Both the position numbers and the translations under genes were made by a program. Source: Streptomyces sp. CB02959 (GTDB lineage: Bacteria > Actinomycetota > Actinomycetes > Streptomycetales > Streptomycetaceae). Taken from it: a DNA stretch of 64,000 nucleotides. The notes beneath the pieces were generated by a model that did no database searches, was not told the origin of the DNA, and worked only from the letters and a program-made list of their open reading frames with translations. Below, piece by piece: positions 16,719 through 26,396 of this stretch (position 1 is its first letter; each line of letters opens with the position of its first letter). Location: contig NZ_NNBP01000020.1 of NCBI RefSeq assembly GCF_002803155.1, forward strand, positions 54,144 through 118,143, in the 5' to 3' direction.

Positions 16719-17834
16719 ATGGGTCTCACCAGCAAGAAAGTGCTGCTTCTTGCCGTTCTCGTCGCGGTGGCACTGTTCGTTCTCACGATCTGGCTCTGGC
16801 CGCGGCTCTCCAAGGGCAACTGGCGCGCAGTGCTCGGCCGCATCGGTCTGCTCTTCGCGACGCAGCTCTCGCTCTTCGCAGCCATCGGCCTCTTCGCCAA
16901 CAACAGCTTCGGCTTCTACGCCTCCTGGGCCGACCTCTTCGGCCAGGAGCAGGAGCCGGGCGTGGTCACGAACTACAAGACCACCCCGAACGGCACCAAC
17001 CTCAAGATGCTGGGCACCGAGCGCCTGAGCATCCAGGGCGCCTCCGTCCCGGCGACCGCCGGCCGGCTGGACAAGGTCCTCGTCCGCGGCGAGAAGTCCA
17101 AGATCGCCAGCCCGGCGTACGTCTACCTGCCGCCGCAGTACTTCCAGAGGGCGTACGCGCACAAGAAGTTCCCGGCGGCGGTGATCCTCACCGGCTACCC
17201 GGGCACCGCCGAGGCGCTCTACAAGAAGCTGCACTACCCGCAGACCCAGTACGACCTGCTCCAGCAGAACCGCATCCAGCCGACCGTCCTGGTGATGATG
17301 CGCCCGACCGTGGCCCCGCCCCGGGACACGGAGTGCGTGGACATACCCAACGGCCCCCAGACCGAGACGTTCTTCGCCCACGACCTGCGCCACGACATCA
17401 GCGGCGAGTACCGCGTCGGCAAGGACGCCAAGAGCTGGGGCATCATGGGCGACTCCACCGGCGGCTACTGCGCCCTGAAGCTGACCATGCGCAACCCCAA
17501 GGCGTACTCCACCGCGGTGTCCCTCTCCGGCGACTACAAGGCGCCGATCGACGCCACCACCGGCGCCCTCTTCGGCGGCAGCAAGCAGCTGGAGCGGGAG
17601 AACGACCTCCACTGGCGGCAGAAGCACACACCCGCTCCCCCGGTGAACCTGCTGGTCACCAGCAGCAAGCACGGCGAGAGCAACTACAAGCCCACCCTGA
17701 AGTTCATCGAGGGCACCAAGTCGCCCTCCACCGTCTCGTCGATCATCCTCGACAGCGGCGGCCACAACTTCAACACCTGGCGCCGGGAGATCCCGTCCGC
17801 CCTGGCGTGGATGGGCGGCCACCTCAAGGCCTGA
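16719..17834 (+). CDS. Membrane-anchored esterase-type alpha/beta hydrolase
   Basis: 371 residues from the ATG at 16719 after GGAAGAAAG. Two N-terminal hydrophobic segments (about 6-25 and 38-57) anchor an extracytoplasmic esterase-D/antigen-85-like domain. The nucleophile elbow is GIMGDSTGGYCALKL near 243-257, with a C-terminal Asp region and the His in DSGGHNFNTWRRE near 350. It is divergent from the MprF/LysX-like gene with 141 bp between starts; in other bacteria some neighbours of aminoacyl-PG synthases hydrolyse the modified lipid, so this may be a partner hydrolase. That pairing is inference. Confidence 0.83.
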   Translation: MGLTSKKVLLLAVLVAVALFVLTIWLWPRLSKGNWRAVLGRIGLLFATQLSLFAAIGLFANNSFGFYASWADLFGQEQEPGVVTNYKTTPNGTNLKMLGTERLSIQGASVPATAGRLDKVLVRGEKSKIASPAYVYLPPQYFQRAYAHKKFPAAVILTGYPGTAEALYKKLHYPQTQYDLLQQNRIQPTVLVMMRPTVAPPRDTECVDIPNGPQTETFFAHDLRHDISGEYRVGKDAKSWGIMGDSTGGYCALKLTMRNPKAYSTAVSLSGDYKAPIDATTGALFGGSKQLERENDLHWRQKHTPAPPVNLLVTSSKHGESNYKPTLKFIEGTKSPSTVSSIILDSGGHNFNTWRREIPSALAWMGGHLKA

Positions 17835-17852
17835 CCAGGCCCCTCACAGCCC

Positions 17853-17902
17853 GGGAGCGGCCCGGGGCCACGGCGGACTGCCGTGGGCCCCGGGCCGCTC
17901 TC
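17853..17902. terminator. Bidirectional terminator
   Basis: A stem of about 20 bp (GAGCGGCCCGGGGCC... paired with ...GGCCCCGGGCCGCTC, tip near GGACT) lies between the convergent esterase gene and folE. Confidence 0.8.
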
Positions 17903-17951
17903 CGTTGCGGGCCGTGGCGCCCCTCAGGGCACCCGAAGCGGGCCCCTGGCG

Positions 17952-18557
17952 TCAGCGGGCCAGTATCAGGCTCATCGCCTCGGCCCGCGTCGCGGGATCG
18001 CGCAGCTGCCCGCGCACCGCGGACGTCGTCGTCTTCGCCCCCGGCTTCCGCACCCCGCGCATGGTCATGCACATGTGCTCGCACTCGATGACCACGATCA
18101 CCCCGCGCGGCTCCAGGATCTTCATCAGGGAGTCGGCGATCTGCGTGGTCAGCCGCTCCTGGACCTGCGGGCGCCGGGCGAACACATCGACCAGCCGGGC
18201 CAGCTTGGACAGCCCGGTGATCTTCCCGTCGGTGGACGGGATGTAGCCGACGTGGGCCACCCCGACGAACGGGACCAGGTGGTGCTCGCAGTTCGACACC
18301 ACCTCGATGCCCTTGACCAGCACCATCTCGTCATGGCCGAGGTCGAAGGTGGTGGTCAGCACGTCCTCGGGCTTCTGCCACAGACCGGCGAAGAGCTCCT
18401 TGTACGCCCGGGCCACCCGCGCCGGCGTCTCCAGCAGCCCCTCACGGTCGGGGTTCTCGCCCACCGCGATGAGCAGCTCTCGCACGGCATTCTCGGCCCG
18501 CTTCTCGTCAAACGTGCCGATCGCGCCCTCGACGTCCAGCGTCACAGGGTCCGTCAT
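17952..18557 (-). CDS. folE: GTP cyclohydrolase I
   Basis: 201-residue FolE-I enzyme forming dihydroneopterin triphosphate from GTP, the first folate step. Zinc and active-site motifs: SNCEHHLVPFVGVAHVGY near 87-104 (Cys and His ligands), LARLVDVFARRPQVQERL near 120-137 and ECEHMCMTMRGVRKPG near 158-173 (second Cys ligand). It lies 108 bp downstream of ftsH, separated by a strong hairpin. With folP, folB and folK it completes most of the pathway within this window. Confidence 0.97.
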   Translation of the reverse strand: MTDPVTLDVEGAIGTFDEKRAENAVRELLIAVGENPDREGLLETPARVARAYKELFAGLWQKPEDVLTTTFDLGHDEMVLVKGIEVVSNCEHHLVPFVGVAHVGYIPSTDGKITGLSKLARLVDVFARRPQVQERLTTQIADSLMKILEPRGVIVVIECEHMCMTMRGVRKPGAKTTTSAVRGQLRDPATRAEAMSLILAR

Positions 18558-18598
18558 TGGTGCCTCGTTCCTTCTGGGCCCGCTCGAAAACGCGGAAT

Positions 18599-18635
18599 GC
18601 CGCGCCCCCCAGGCTAAAACCTCGGGGGGCGCGGC
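18599..18635. terminator. Strong hairpin between ftsH and folE
   Basis: 12-bp G+C stem GCCGCGCCCCCC/GGGGGGCGCGGC extended by AGG/CCT with a CTAAAA loop, 31 bp after the ftsH stop and about 40 bp before the folE start. It probably ends or attenuates ftsH transcription; no U-tract follows, as is usual in Streptomyces. Confidence 0.75.
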
Positions 18636-18665
18636 GTGTATTCCGGGGCCTTGCGGCCCGTCGGC

Positions 18666-20672
18666 TCAGCTCTCCGGACGCGGTTCCTCGGGCGTCTCCG
18701 CCTTGTCCATGGAGACCGCCGACGCCGCGGAGCCGTTGGCCGGGGCCAGCTCCTTGGGCGACAGCACCGGCGGGCGGGTCGAGGGCGTACGACGCGAGGA
18801 GCCGGTCCACGCCGGGCGGGCCGGACGCTTCACGATGTGCTTGAAGACCTCGGCGATCTGCTCCTTGTTCAGGGTCTCCTTCTCCAGGAGCTCCAGCACG
18901 AGGTTGTCGAGCACGTCGCGGTTCTCGACCAGGATCTCCCACGCCTCGTTGTGCGCGGTCTCGATGAGCTTCTTGACTTCCTCGTCGACCAGCGCGGCGA
19001 CCTCTTCGGAGTAGTCGCGCTGGTGAGCCATCTCACGGCCCAGGAACGGCTCGGAGTTGTCCGAGCCGAACTTGATCGCGCCGAGCCGCTCGGTCATGCC
19101 GTACTGCGTGACCATCGCGCGGGCGGTGGCGGTCGCCTTCTCGATGTCGTTGGCGGCACCCGTGGTCGGGTCGTGGAAGACCAGCTCCTCCGCCGCGCGG
19201 CCGCCCAGCATGTACGCCAGCTGGTCGAGCATCTCGTTGCGGGTGGTGGAGTACTTGTCCTCGTCGGGCAGGACCATGGTGTAGCCCAGGGCCCGACCGC
19301 GGGACAGGATCGTGATCTTGTGGACCGGGTCGGAGTTCGGCGAAGCCGCCGCGACCAGGGCGTGTCCGCCCTCGTGGTACGCGGTGATCTTCTTCTCCTT
19401 CTCGGACATGATCCGGGTCCGCTTCTGCGGTCCGGCCACGACGCGGTCGATCGCCTCGTCCAGGAAGTGGTTGTTGATCAGCTTCTCGTCGCTCCGGGCC
19501 GTCAGCAGGGCGGCCTCGTTCAGGACGTTGGACAGATCGGCACCGGTGAAGCCGGGGGTGCGCTTGGCGACGGCCGAGAGGTCGACGTCCGGCGCGACCG
19601 GCTTGCCCTTCTGGTGGACCTTGAGGATCTCCAGACGGCCCTGCAGGTCCGGACGGTCGACGGCGATCTGCCGGTCGAAGCGGCCGGGGCGCAGCAGCGC
19701 CGGGTCGAGGATGTCCGGGCGGTTCGTGGCGGCGATCAGGATCACGCCGCCCTTCACGTCGAAGCCGTCCATCTCGACAAGGAGCTGGTTGAGGGTCTGC
19801 TCGCGCTCGTCGTGGCCACCGCCGAGACCCGCACCGCGGTGCCGGCCGACGGCGTCGATCTCGTCGACGAAGACGATCGCCGGGGCGTTCGCCTTGGCCT
19901 GCTCGAAGAGGTCGCGGACCCGGGAGGCACCGACACCGACGAACATCTCGACGAAGTCGGAGCCGGAGATCGAGTAGAACGGGACGCCCGCCTCGCCGGC
20001 GACGGCCCGCGCGAGCAGCGTCTTGCCCGTACCGGGCGGGCCGTAGAGCAGCACACCCTTGGGGATCTTGGCGCCGACGGCCTGGAACTTCGCCGGCTCC
20101 TGGAGGAACTCCTTGATCTCGTGGAGCTCCTCGACGGCCTCATCGGCACCCGCGACGTCCGAGAAGGTCGTCTTGGGGGTGTCCTTGGTGATCAGCTTCG
20201 CCTTCGACTTGCCGAAGTTCATCACCCGGGAGCCGCCGCCCTGCATCTGATTCATCAGGAACAGGAAGACGACCACGATGAGCACGAACGGGAGCAGCGA
20301 GAGCAGCACACCGACGAACGGGTTCTGCTTCGACGGGGCAACGGTGTACCCGTCCTTGATCTCGCCGGTCTGGTACTTGGCCTGCAGGTTCTTCGCCAGG
20401 TCGACGCCCTGGTCGCCGATGTAGCTGGCCTGAATCTTGTTGGAGCCGGAGATCTTGTTGTCGCCGGACAGCTCGATCTTGATCTTGTTCTCGTCGCCGG
20501 TGGTCAGCTCGGCGGATTTCACCTTGTTGTCAGCGATCGCCTTGACGACCTGACCGGTGTCCACCGTCTTATAGCCGCCGGACGAGCCGACGACCTGCAT
20601 CAACACGACCACGGCGAGGACGGCCAGCACGATCCACATGACCGGCCCACGGAAGTATCGCTTCACGTCCAT
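18666..20672 (-). CDS. ftsH: ATP-dependent zinc metalloprotease FtsH
   Basis: 668 residues from the ATG at 20672 (MDVKRYFRGPVM), the start used in related species. Two membrane segments (about 10-27 and 117-137) flank an extracytoplasmic domain. The AAA domain has Walker A LLYGPPGTGKT near 210-220, Walker B IVFVDEIDAVGR near 267-278 and the second region of homology RPGRFDRQI. The zinc protease motif HEGGHALVAA is near 432-441. It degrades unassembled membrane proteins and some regulators. It lies between hpt and folE, the usual actinobacterial order. The C-terminus is Pro/Ser/Glu-rich. Confidence 0.97.
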   Translation of the reverse strand: MDVKRYFRGPVMWIVLAVLAVVVLMQVVGSSGGYKTVDTGQVVKAIADNKVKSAELTTGDENKIKIELSGDNKISGSNKIQASYIGDQGVDLAKNLQAKYQTGEIKDGYTVAPSKQNPFVGVLLSLLPFVLIVVVFLFLMNQMQGGGSRVMNFGKSKAKLITKDTPKTTFSDVAGADEAVEELHEIKEFLQEPAKFQAVGAKIPKGVLLYGPPGTGKTLLARAVAGEAGVPFYSISGSDFVEMFVGVGASRVRDLFEQAKANAPAIVFVDEIDAVGRHRGAGLGGGHDEREQTLNQLLVEMDGFDVKGGVILIAATNRPDILDPALLRPGRFDRQIAVDRPDLQGRLEILKVHQKGKPVAPDVDLSAVAKRTPGFTGADLSNVLNEAALLTARSDEKLINNHFLDEAIDRVVAGPQKRTRIMSEKEKKITAYHEGGHALVAAASPNSDPVHKITILSRGRALGYTMVLPDEDKYSTTRNEMLDQLAYMLGGRAAEELVFHDPTTGAANDIEKATATARAMVTQYGMTERLGAIKFGSDNSEPFLGREMAHQRDYSEEVAALVDEEVKKLIETAHNEAWEILVENRDVLDNLVLELLEKETLNKEQIAEVFKHIVKRPARPAWTGSSRRTPSTRPPVLSPKELAPANGSAASAVSMDKAETPEEPRPES

Positions 20673-20955
20673 CCATACGGAGCCGCGTAAGGCCCCGTCC
20701 CTCCTGCCACAGTGAGGCACAACGCCCTCGGGAGGGCTGGTCGTGCGTACGGTGTGTATTACTGGCCCGAAAACAGATTGCCTTCGGACGGTACCCCAGC
20801 ATTGTCACCCGGCGCCTGCGCCGGTGGGGAGCAATGAAGCCCGGGATTCCCTCTCGCTGCTCCAACGGCGGGAAGCCCCGAAGGGTTCCCGCCGGGCGAC
20901 AAGGGCCGTCCGAGCCCTCGTCCGGCACGGTGACCGGCGAGCGCGGAGTGTGCTC

Positions 20956-21519
20956 TCAGCCGCCGTACACGTGGGGCGAGAGGGTACCGACGAACGGCAG
21001 GTTGCGGTACTTCTCCGCAAAGTCCAGGCCATAGCCGACGACGAATTCGTTGGGAATGTCGAAGCCGATCCACTTCACGTCGATCGCCACCTTGGCCGCG
21101 TCGGGCTTCCGCAGCAGCGTGCACACCTCCAGCGAGGCGGGCTCGCGCGAGCCGAGGTTCGACAGTAGCCACGACAGCGTCAGACCCGAGTCGATGATGT
21201 CCTCGACGATCAGGACGTGCTTGCCCTTGATGTCGGTGTCCAGGTCCTTGAGGATCCGGACCACGCCGGAGGACTGGGTGCCCGCGCCGTAGGAGGACAC
21301 GGCCATCCAGTCCATCGTGACGGGGTTGGACAGGGCACGCGCCAGGTCCGCCATCACCATCACCGCGCCCTTGAGGACACCGACGATGAGCAGGTCCTTG
21401 CCCGCGTACTCCGCGTCGATCTTCGCAGCCAGCTCGGCCAGCTTGGCGTCGATCTCTTCCTTAGTGATGAGCACCGACTGAAGGTCGGCGCCCATGTCCT
21501 TGTCGTCCACCCGTGCCAC
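20956..21519 (-). CDS. hpt: Hypoxanthine phosphoribosyltransferase
   Basis: 187 residues from the GTG at 21519; GTG 21510 or ATG 21495 are alternative in-frame starts. Purine salvage enzyme making IMP or GMP from the base and PRPP. The PRPP-binding signature is HVLIVEDIIDSGLTLSWLL near 102-120, and VGVLKGAVMVMADLARAL near 47-64 is the conserved loop. It lies between tilS and ftsH, the conserved tilS-hpt-ftsH order of Gram-positive bacteria. Confidence 0.96.
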   Translation of the reverse strand: MARVDDKDMGADLQSVLITKEEIDAKLAELAAKIDAEYAGKDLLIVGVLKGAVMVMADLARALSNPVTMDWMAVSSYGAGTQSSGVVRILKDLDTDIKGKHVLIVEDIIDSGLTLSWLLSNLGSREPASLEVCTLLRKPDAAKVAIDVKWIGFDIPNEFVVGYGLDFAEKYRNLPFVGTLSPHVYGG

Positions 21520-21610
21520 TCTCGCTCGGTTCGATGTGCAGGTCGGTCGTGGAGCTCACGAAGCCGGAACCGGTCGCGAGATCACAAAACAGGGCTCGAT
21601 CTCCTGCGGC

Positions 21611-22618
21611 TCAGCCCTGCCGAATGACCAGTCTGCCACCCTGCCGTCGCACACCCACTCGCCCGGGCAGGTTGATGGCCCCCTGCCCCCGCCAGGCCGT
21701 GATGAGTCGGTCCACTTCCTCGATGTGCCGGGCGAAGAGCGAACCGGCCGGCGAACCGGCCGCGATGACCGCCCGGCGCAGCACCCGGCGGCGCACCGCG
21801 GGCGGCAGCGCGAAGAGCCCGGCAACGTCGAGGGTGCCGTCCTCGTCGACCACCGTCGCCTCGGCGTCGGCGGCCCAGGCGTCCAGCGCGTCGGCGTCGT
21901 CACGGGAGAGCTGGGCGGTCCGCGCCAGGGCCTCGACGACGCCCTTGCCCAGGCACTTCTCCAGGGCGGGCAGCCCCTCGTGCCGCAGTCGTGAACGGGT
22001 GTAGGCGGGGTCGGTGTTGTGCGGGTCGTCCCAGACGGGCAGGGCCTGGATGAGGCACGCCGTACGGGCGGTCTGCCGGTCCACGTCCAGGAAGGGGCGG
22101 CGGTAGCGGCCGTTCGCCCCGGAGGTCGCGGCCATCCCGGAGAGCGAGCGGATCCCGGAGCCGCGGGCCAGCCCCAGGAGGACGGTCTCCGCCTGGTCGT
22201 CGCGGGTGTGGCCGAGCAGGACCGCACTGGCGCCGTGGCGTTCGGCAGTGGCGTCCAGGGCGGCGTAGCGGGCGTCCCGGGCGGCCGCTTCGGGGCCGCC
22301 GGCCCGGCCCACCTCGACGCCGACCACGTCGACGGGGTCGAGCTTCAGTGCCCGCAGGCGCAGCGCGACCTCCGCGGCACGGAGGTCGGAGCCCGCCTGG
22401 AGGCCGTGGTCGATGGTCACGCCCCCGGCGCGGACACCCAGTTTGGGGGCTTCGAAAGCGAGGGCGGAGGCGAGCGCCATCGAATCGGCGCCGCCGGAGC
22501 ACGCGACGAGCACGAGCGGCGCACCGTGCCGGTCCTGCGCGCAGTGGTGGTTGAGCACGTCGTGGAGTACGCGGCGGACCGCCAGGCGTATCGCGGCGAC
22601 CGCTGGATGGGGACCCAT
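21611..22618 (-). CDS. tilS: tRNA(Ile)-lysidine synthase
   Basis: 335 residues from the ATG at 22618 (MGPHPAVAAIR), after GGAAACGGAC; a longer frame begins at 22669. The enzyme converts C34 of the CAU-anticodon tRNA-Ile to lysidine so that it reads AUA. The PP-loop ATP site SGGADSMALASAL is near 43-55, with HTRDDQAETVLLGLARGSG near 134-152 and RPFLDVDRQTA near 171-181. The C-terminal tRNA-binding part is short, as in actinobacteria. It is upstream of hpt. Confidence 0.95.
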   Translation of the reverse strand: MGPHPAVAAIRLAVRRVLHDVLNHHCAQDRHGAPLVLVACSGGADSMALASALAFEAPKLGVRAGGVTIDHGLQAGSDLRAAEVALRLRALKLDPVDVVGVEVGRAGGPEAAARDARYAALDATAERHGASAVLLGHTRDDQAETVLLGLARGSGIRSLSGMAATSGANGRYRRPFLDVDRQTARTACLIQALPVWDDPHNTDPAYTRSRLRHEGLPALEKCLGKGVVEALARTAQLSRDDADALDAWAADAEATVVDEDGTLDVAGLFALPPAVRRRVLRRAVIAAGSPAGSLFARHIEEVDRLITAWRGQGAINLPGRVGVRRQGGRLVIRQG

Positions 22619-22812
22619 GTCCGTTTCCAATCGTTCAGCTGGGGGCGAGCCTCGGGCCGTGGACGGCACTTCGTCACACAGAGTGCCTAGATGGTGACAG
22701 AGGCGAGCAGTTCCCCGAGCATTGCACGCCTATCCATCGGTCACGGTCCCTCAGACGGGTGATTGAAGGGGCGCTCTTCTGCCGCCCGGCGTGCCCAGCT
22801 CACGTTCTGCGC

Positions 22813-23958
22813 TTACGGTGCCCCGTCCGTCTTGCGGTGCACCCGCGCGACCCAGTCCGCCGGTTTGGCGATCTCCTGTTTGGTGGGGAGGGTGTTCGGC
22901 GACGTCCAGACGCGGTTGAAGCCGTCCATGCCGACCTCCTCCACGACGGACCGCACGAACCGCTCGCCGTCACGGTACTGCCGGAGTTTCGCGTCCAGTC
23001 CCAGCAGCTTCCGCAGCGCCTGGTCCAGCCGGCCCGCGCCGCTGGCCCGCCGCTGCTGGAACTTCTCCCGGATCTCCGCCACCGAGGGCACCACCTCGGG
23101 CCCCACCCCGTCCATGACGAAGTCGGCGTGGCCCTCCAGGAGCGACATCACCGCGGTCAACCGGCCGAGGATCTCCCGCTGCGCGGGCGTCTGCACCAGG
23201 TCCACCAGCGACCGGCCCTCGTCGCTCTCCTCGCCCTCCGGCTTGGCCCCGGCCAGCGACTGGGCGGCCTCCCGCAGCCGCTCCAGCAGCGTCCCCGGGT
23301 CGATGTCGGTCTCCGCCAGGAAGGACTGGATCTCCCCCTCGACGTGGTCCCGCAGCCAGGGCACCGCGCTGAACTGGGTCCGGTGGGTCTCCTCGTGCAG
23401 GCACACCCACAGCCGGAAGTCGTGCGGCGCGACGTCGAGCTCCCGCTCCACGTGGACGATGTTCGGCGCCACCAGCAGCAGCCGGCCGCCCTGCGTCCCG
23501 GCCGGCAGGCTCCGCGAGGCCGGGGCGAACGTCTCGTACTGGCCCAGCACCCGTGAGGCCAGGAACGACAGCAGCATGCCCAGCTCCACGCCGGTCACCT
23601 TGCCGCCGACCGCCCCGAGCACCGCACCGCCGGGCGTCGAGGACCGCCGGTCCTCCATCTTGGCGAGCAGCGGCTTGAGCACCGCCCGGAACCCGGCGAC
23701 GTTGGCGCGGATCCAGCCGGGCCGGTCCACCACCAGGACCGGGGTGTCGTGCGGCGCCGCCTCGCCCTGCGCACCGGGCTGCGCCATCCGGGTGAACCCG
23801 CGGACGTGCGCCTCGGACGACTTGGCGTGCTTGCGCAGCTCGGCGACGATCGCCCGCGCCTCGTCCCGGCTCACCTCCGGGCCGGGCCGTACGAACCGGG
23901 TCGCGGTCGCCACCGCGAGATTCCAGTCGACCATCTCCACACCACCGATGCTCGTCAT
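22813..23958 (-). CDS. DUF2342 zinc-dependent metalloprotease family protein
   Basis: 381-residue protein of the actinobacterial family once labelled coenzyme F420 biosynthesis-associated. The zinc motif HEETHRTQF is near residue 195, followed by conserved helices (HADFVMDGVGPEVVPSVAEIREKF near 285-308, shown here only in outline). A hydrophobic stretch LGAVGGKVTGVELGMLLSFLAS lies near 116-137. No substrate is known to me; position between tilS and the D,D-peptidase gene is conserved in Streptomyces. The start at 23958 is a choice over ATG 23934. Confidence 0.85.
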   Translation of the reverse strand: MTSIGGVEMVDWNLAVATATRFVRPGPEVSRDEARAIVAELRKHAKSSEAHVRGFTRMAQPGAQGEAAPHDTPVLVVDRPGWIRANVAGFRAVLKPLLAKMEDRRSSTPGGAVLGAVGGKVTGVELGMLLSFLASRVLGQYETFAPASRSLPAGTQGGRLLLVAPNIVHVERELDVAPHDFRLWVCLHEETHRTQFSAVPWLRDHVEGEIQSFLAETDIDPGTLLERLREAAQSLAGAKPEGEESDEGRSLVDLVQTPAQREILGRLTAVMSLLEGHADFVMDGVGPEVVPSVAEIREKFQQRRASGAGRLDQALRKLLGLDAKLRQYRDGERFVRSVVEEVGMDGFNRVWTSPNTLPTKQEIAKPADWVARVHRKTDGAP

Positions 23959-24122
23959 GGGTTCACCGTACGGGGACGCTCCGCTGTGGGGTAGCCGACT
24001 GGGGTGGTCGGTCCACGTTGTGGACCGCCCCGCCGTGGCACCCGCGGCGGGCGGTGTCCGCCGCGGGGCCTTCGGGGTACGGCGGGCGGGTGGTCTTCCG
24101 GGTCGGCGGGCTGGTGGCCTGT

Positions 24123-25736
24123 CTAGCGGCAGCCGCAGTTGGCCACCGTGGAGGCCATGCGGTCCAGGGCCTTCTGGGCGGCCTGGGGGTCGGTGGTCCC
24201 GGTGGTCATGAAGGCGAAGGCCAGCAGGCGGCCGTCGGCGTCGACGACGGTCCCGGCGAGGCTGTTGACGCCGGTAAGGGTTCCGGTCTTGGCGCGCACC
24301 ATGCCGGCGCCCGCGGTGTCGCCCACGTAGCGGCCGCTGAGGGAGCCGGTGAAGGCGGCCACCGGGAGGCCCGTGACGATCGGGCGGAGGGCGGGCTTGT
24401 CGGGTGCGGCGGCGGCCAGCAGGAGGTGGGAGAGCAGGTTCGCGGAGACCCTGTCGTCCCGGTCCAGGCCGCTGCCGTCCTCGAAGACGGCGCCGGCCAA
24501 CGGGAGGTGCTGGGCGGCCAGCGCGTCCCGCACGGCCTTGGCGGCGCCGTCGAAGCTGGCGGGCCGACGGGCGGCGAGCGCGGTCTGGCGGGCCAGCGCC
24601 TCGGCGATGTCGTTGTCGCTGTAGGTCAGCATCCGCTCGACGAGGGCGGAGAGCGGCAGGGAGCGGACGACGGCGATCCGCTCGGCGCCCTTGGGGGCAC
24701 GGGCCTCCCCGGGATCCCCCGTGACCGTGATCCCGCGCTCCTTGAGGAGGCCCGCGAAGGTGCGGGCGGCGTCGCCCGCGGGGTCGGTGGAGCGCGGCGC
24801 GGTCCCGTGGTCGCTGTCGTCGAGGCGGGCCTCGTCGGTCATCAGGGCGGCGACCGGGGCGATGTTCTCGTTGGGGCCGATGGGGTGCTCGACGGGCCCC
24901 GCGTAGGCGGAGGCGTCGTAGCCGAGGCCGACGGTGGTGAGCTTGCGCTGCTGCAGGGCGTGGGCGGTGGCGTCGGCGAGGTCCCGCAGACTGGCCGGCC
25001 GCTCGCCGGGGCCGGCGCCGGACGCCCGGGCGGTGAGCGTCGGGTCGCCGCCGCCGACCAGGACGATCCGGTCCTTGGCGGCCAGCACGACGCCGGTGTC
25101 GATGCGGTGGTCGGCGCCGAGCCGGGAGAGCGCGGCCACCGCGGTGGCCAGCTTGACCGTGGAGGCGGGGGTGGCCGCCTCGTCCGGCTTCTCGCCGAAG
25201 ACCTGCCGGCCGTTGGCGACGTCCACGACGGACGCGGTCCGCAGCGGGCCCAGCGCCGGGTCGGCCAGCAGCGGCGTGAGGGCGTCGGCCAGCCCCGCGT
25301 CGGTGGGCACCGGCGCCGCGCCCCGGTCCGCCGTGCCGCGCGCCGGCCCGCCGAGCGCGGTCAGCACGGCCGGCGCGCTGGGCGCCGGGCCGGGCGCCCG
25401 GCCGTCATCGTGATGCTCGCCACCTGTTGCCGGAGCGGGGACCGCCGCCGCCCGCTCGGCCGTACGCTGACCCGAGTCCCACGGCCCGGCCGCCGCCACC
25501 GCGACGACCGCGACCGACAGACCGGTGGCGGCGGACAGCGCGGTCAGTTGCCAGGTCTGCCGCGTATGCCGCGGTGCGGCCTGCCACGTCTGCTGTGCGG
25601 CGTTCGATGTCGCGTACGCAGCGCGCTGTGCGGCCCGTGCCGCGGTCCGTGCGGAACGCCCGGCCAGGCGTGCCGCCACCCGCGCGGAACGCTGCGCCGA
25701 CTGCCATCTGACCTGCCACGTTCGGGTCTCGGGCAC
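24123..25736 (-). CDS. dac: PBP4-type D-alanyl-D-alanine carboxypeptidase/endopeptidase (S13)
   Basis: 537 residues from the GTG at 25736. A basic Ala/Arg-rich cytoplasmic N-terminus (about 60 residues) leads to one membrane segment (about 72-92) and a Pro/Ala linker. The S13 catalytic domain has SxxK in ASTVKLA near 170, SxN in YSDNDIAEAL near 377, and KTG in RAKTGTLTGVNSLAG near 482. It trims or cleaves peptidoglycan cross-links outside the cell. The divergent neighbour, 86 bp away, is ppa. The long Arg-rich N-terminus is unusual compared with E. coli DacB. Confidence 0.93.
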   Translation of the reverse strand: MPETRTWQVRWQSAQRSARVAARLAGRSARTAARAAQRAAYATSNAAQQTWQAAPRHTRQTWQLTALSAATGLSVAVVAVAAAGPWDSGQRTAERAAAVPAPATGGEHHDDGRAPGPAPSAPAVLTALGGPARGTADRGAAPVPTDAGLADALTPLLADPALGPLRTASVVDVANGRQVFGEKPDEAATPASTVKLATAVAALSRLGADHRIDTGVVLAAKDRIVLVGGGDPTLTARASGAGPGERPASLRDLADATAHALQQRKLTTVGLGYDASAYAGPVEHPIGPNENIAPVAALMTDEARLDDSDHGTAPRSTDPAGDAARTFAGLLKERGITVTGDPGEARAPKGAERIAVVRSLPLSALVERMLTYSDNDIAEALARQTALAARRPASFDGAAKAVRDALAAQHLPLAGAVFEDGSGLDRDDRVSANLLSHLLLAAAAPDKPALRPIVTGLPVAAFTGSLSGRYVGDTAGAGMVRAKTGTLTGVNSLAGTVVDADGRLLAFAFMTTGTTDPQAAQKALDRMASTVANCGCR

Positions 25737-25822
25737 TTCGGACCAGCCCCTTTCGCCACCACACACCTGCGTGGGGGACACTTAATCACCAGACGTATGT
25801 GTTGATCATGGAGGAGCCACCC

Positions 25823-26314
25823 GTGGAGTTCGACGTCACCATCGAGATCCCGAAGGGTTCGCGGAACAAGTACGAGGTGGACCACGAGACCGGTCGGATC
25901 CGCCTGGACCGTCGACTCTTCACCTCGACCAGTTACCCGGCCGACTACGGCTTCGTCGAGGACACCCTCGGCGAGGACGGCGACCCGCTGGACGCCCTGG
26001 TCATCCTGGATGAGCCGACCTTCCCGGGCTGCCTCATCAAGTGCCGCGCCATCGGCATGTTCCGCATGACGGACGAGGCCGGCGGCGACGACAAGCTGCT
26101 GTGCGTCCCCGCCTCCGACCCGCGTGTGGAGCACCTCCGCGACATCCACCACGTCTCGGAGTTCGACCGCCTGGAGATCCAGCACTTCTTCGAGGTCTAC
26201 AAGGACCTGGAGCCCGGCAAGTCCGTCGAGGGCGCCGACTGGGTCGGCCGCACCGACGCCGAGGCCGAGATCGAGCGCTCGTACAAGCGCTTCGAGGCGC
26301 AGGGCGGGCACTGA
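25823..26314 (+). CDS. ppa: Inorganic pyrophosphatase
   Basis: 163-residue family I soluble pyrophosphatase. The GTG at 25823 is chosen because GGAGGAG lies 6 bp upstream and the product then starts VEFDVTIEIPKGSRNKYEV, as in relatives. Metal-binding signature DGDPLDALV near 53-61 and Y/K residues of the active site (KYEVD near 15-19) are present. It pulls biosynthetic reactions by hydrolysing PPi. It is divergent from the D,D-peptidase gene and convergent with thrE. Confidence 0.97.
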   Translation: MEFDVTIEIPKGSRNKYEVDHETGRIRLDRRLFTSTSYPADYGFVEDTLGEDGDPLDALVILDEPTFPGCLIKCRAIGMFRMTDEAGGDDKLLCVPASDPRVEHLRDIHHVSEFDRLEIQHFFEVYKDLEPGKSVEGADWVGRTDAEAEIERSYKRFEAQGGH

Positions 26315-26396
26315 CCCGACCGGAGCCGGACCGGCGGGCGGGCGGGGTTCCGCGGAGCCCCGCACACCCGCCGACGCGCTCTGATTTTCATACGCG

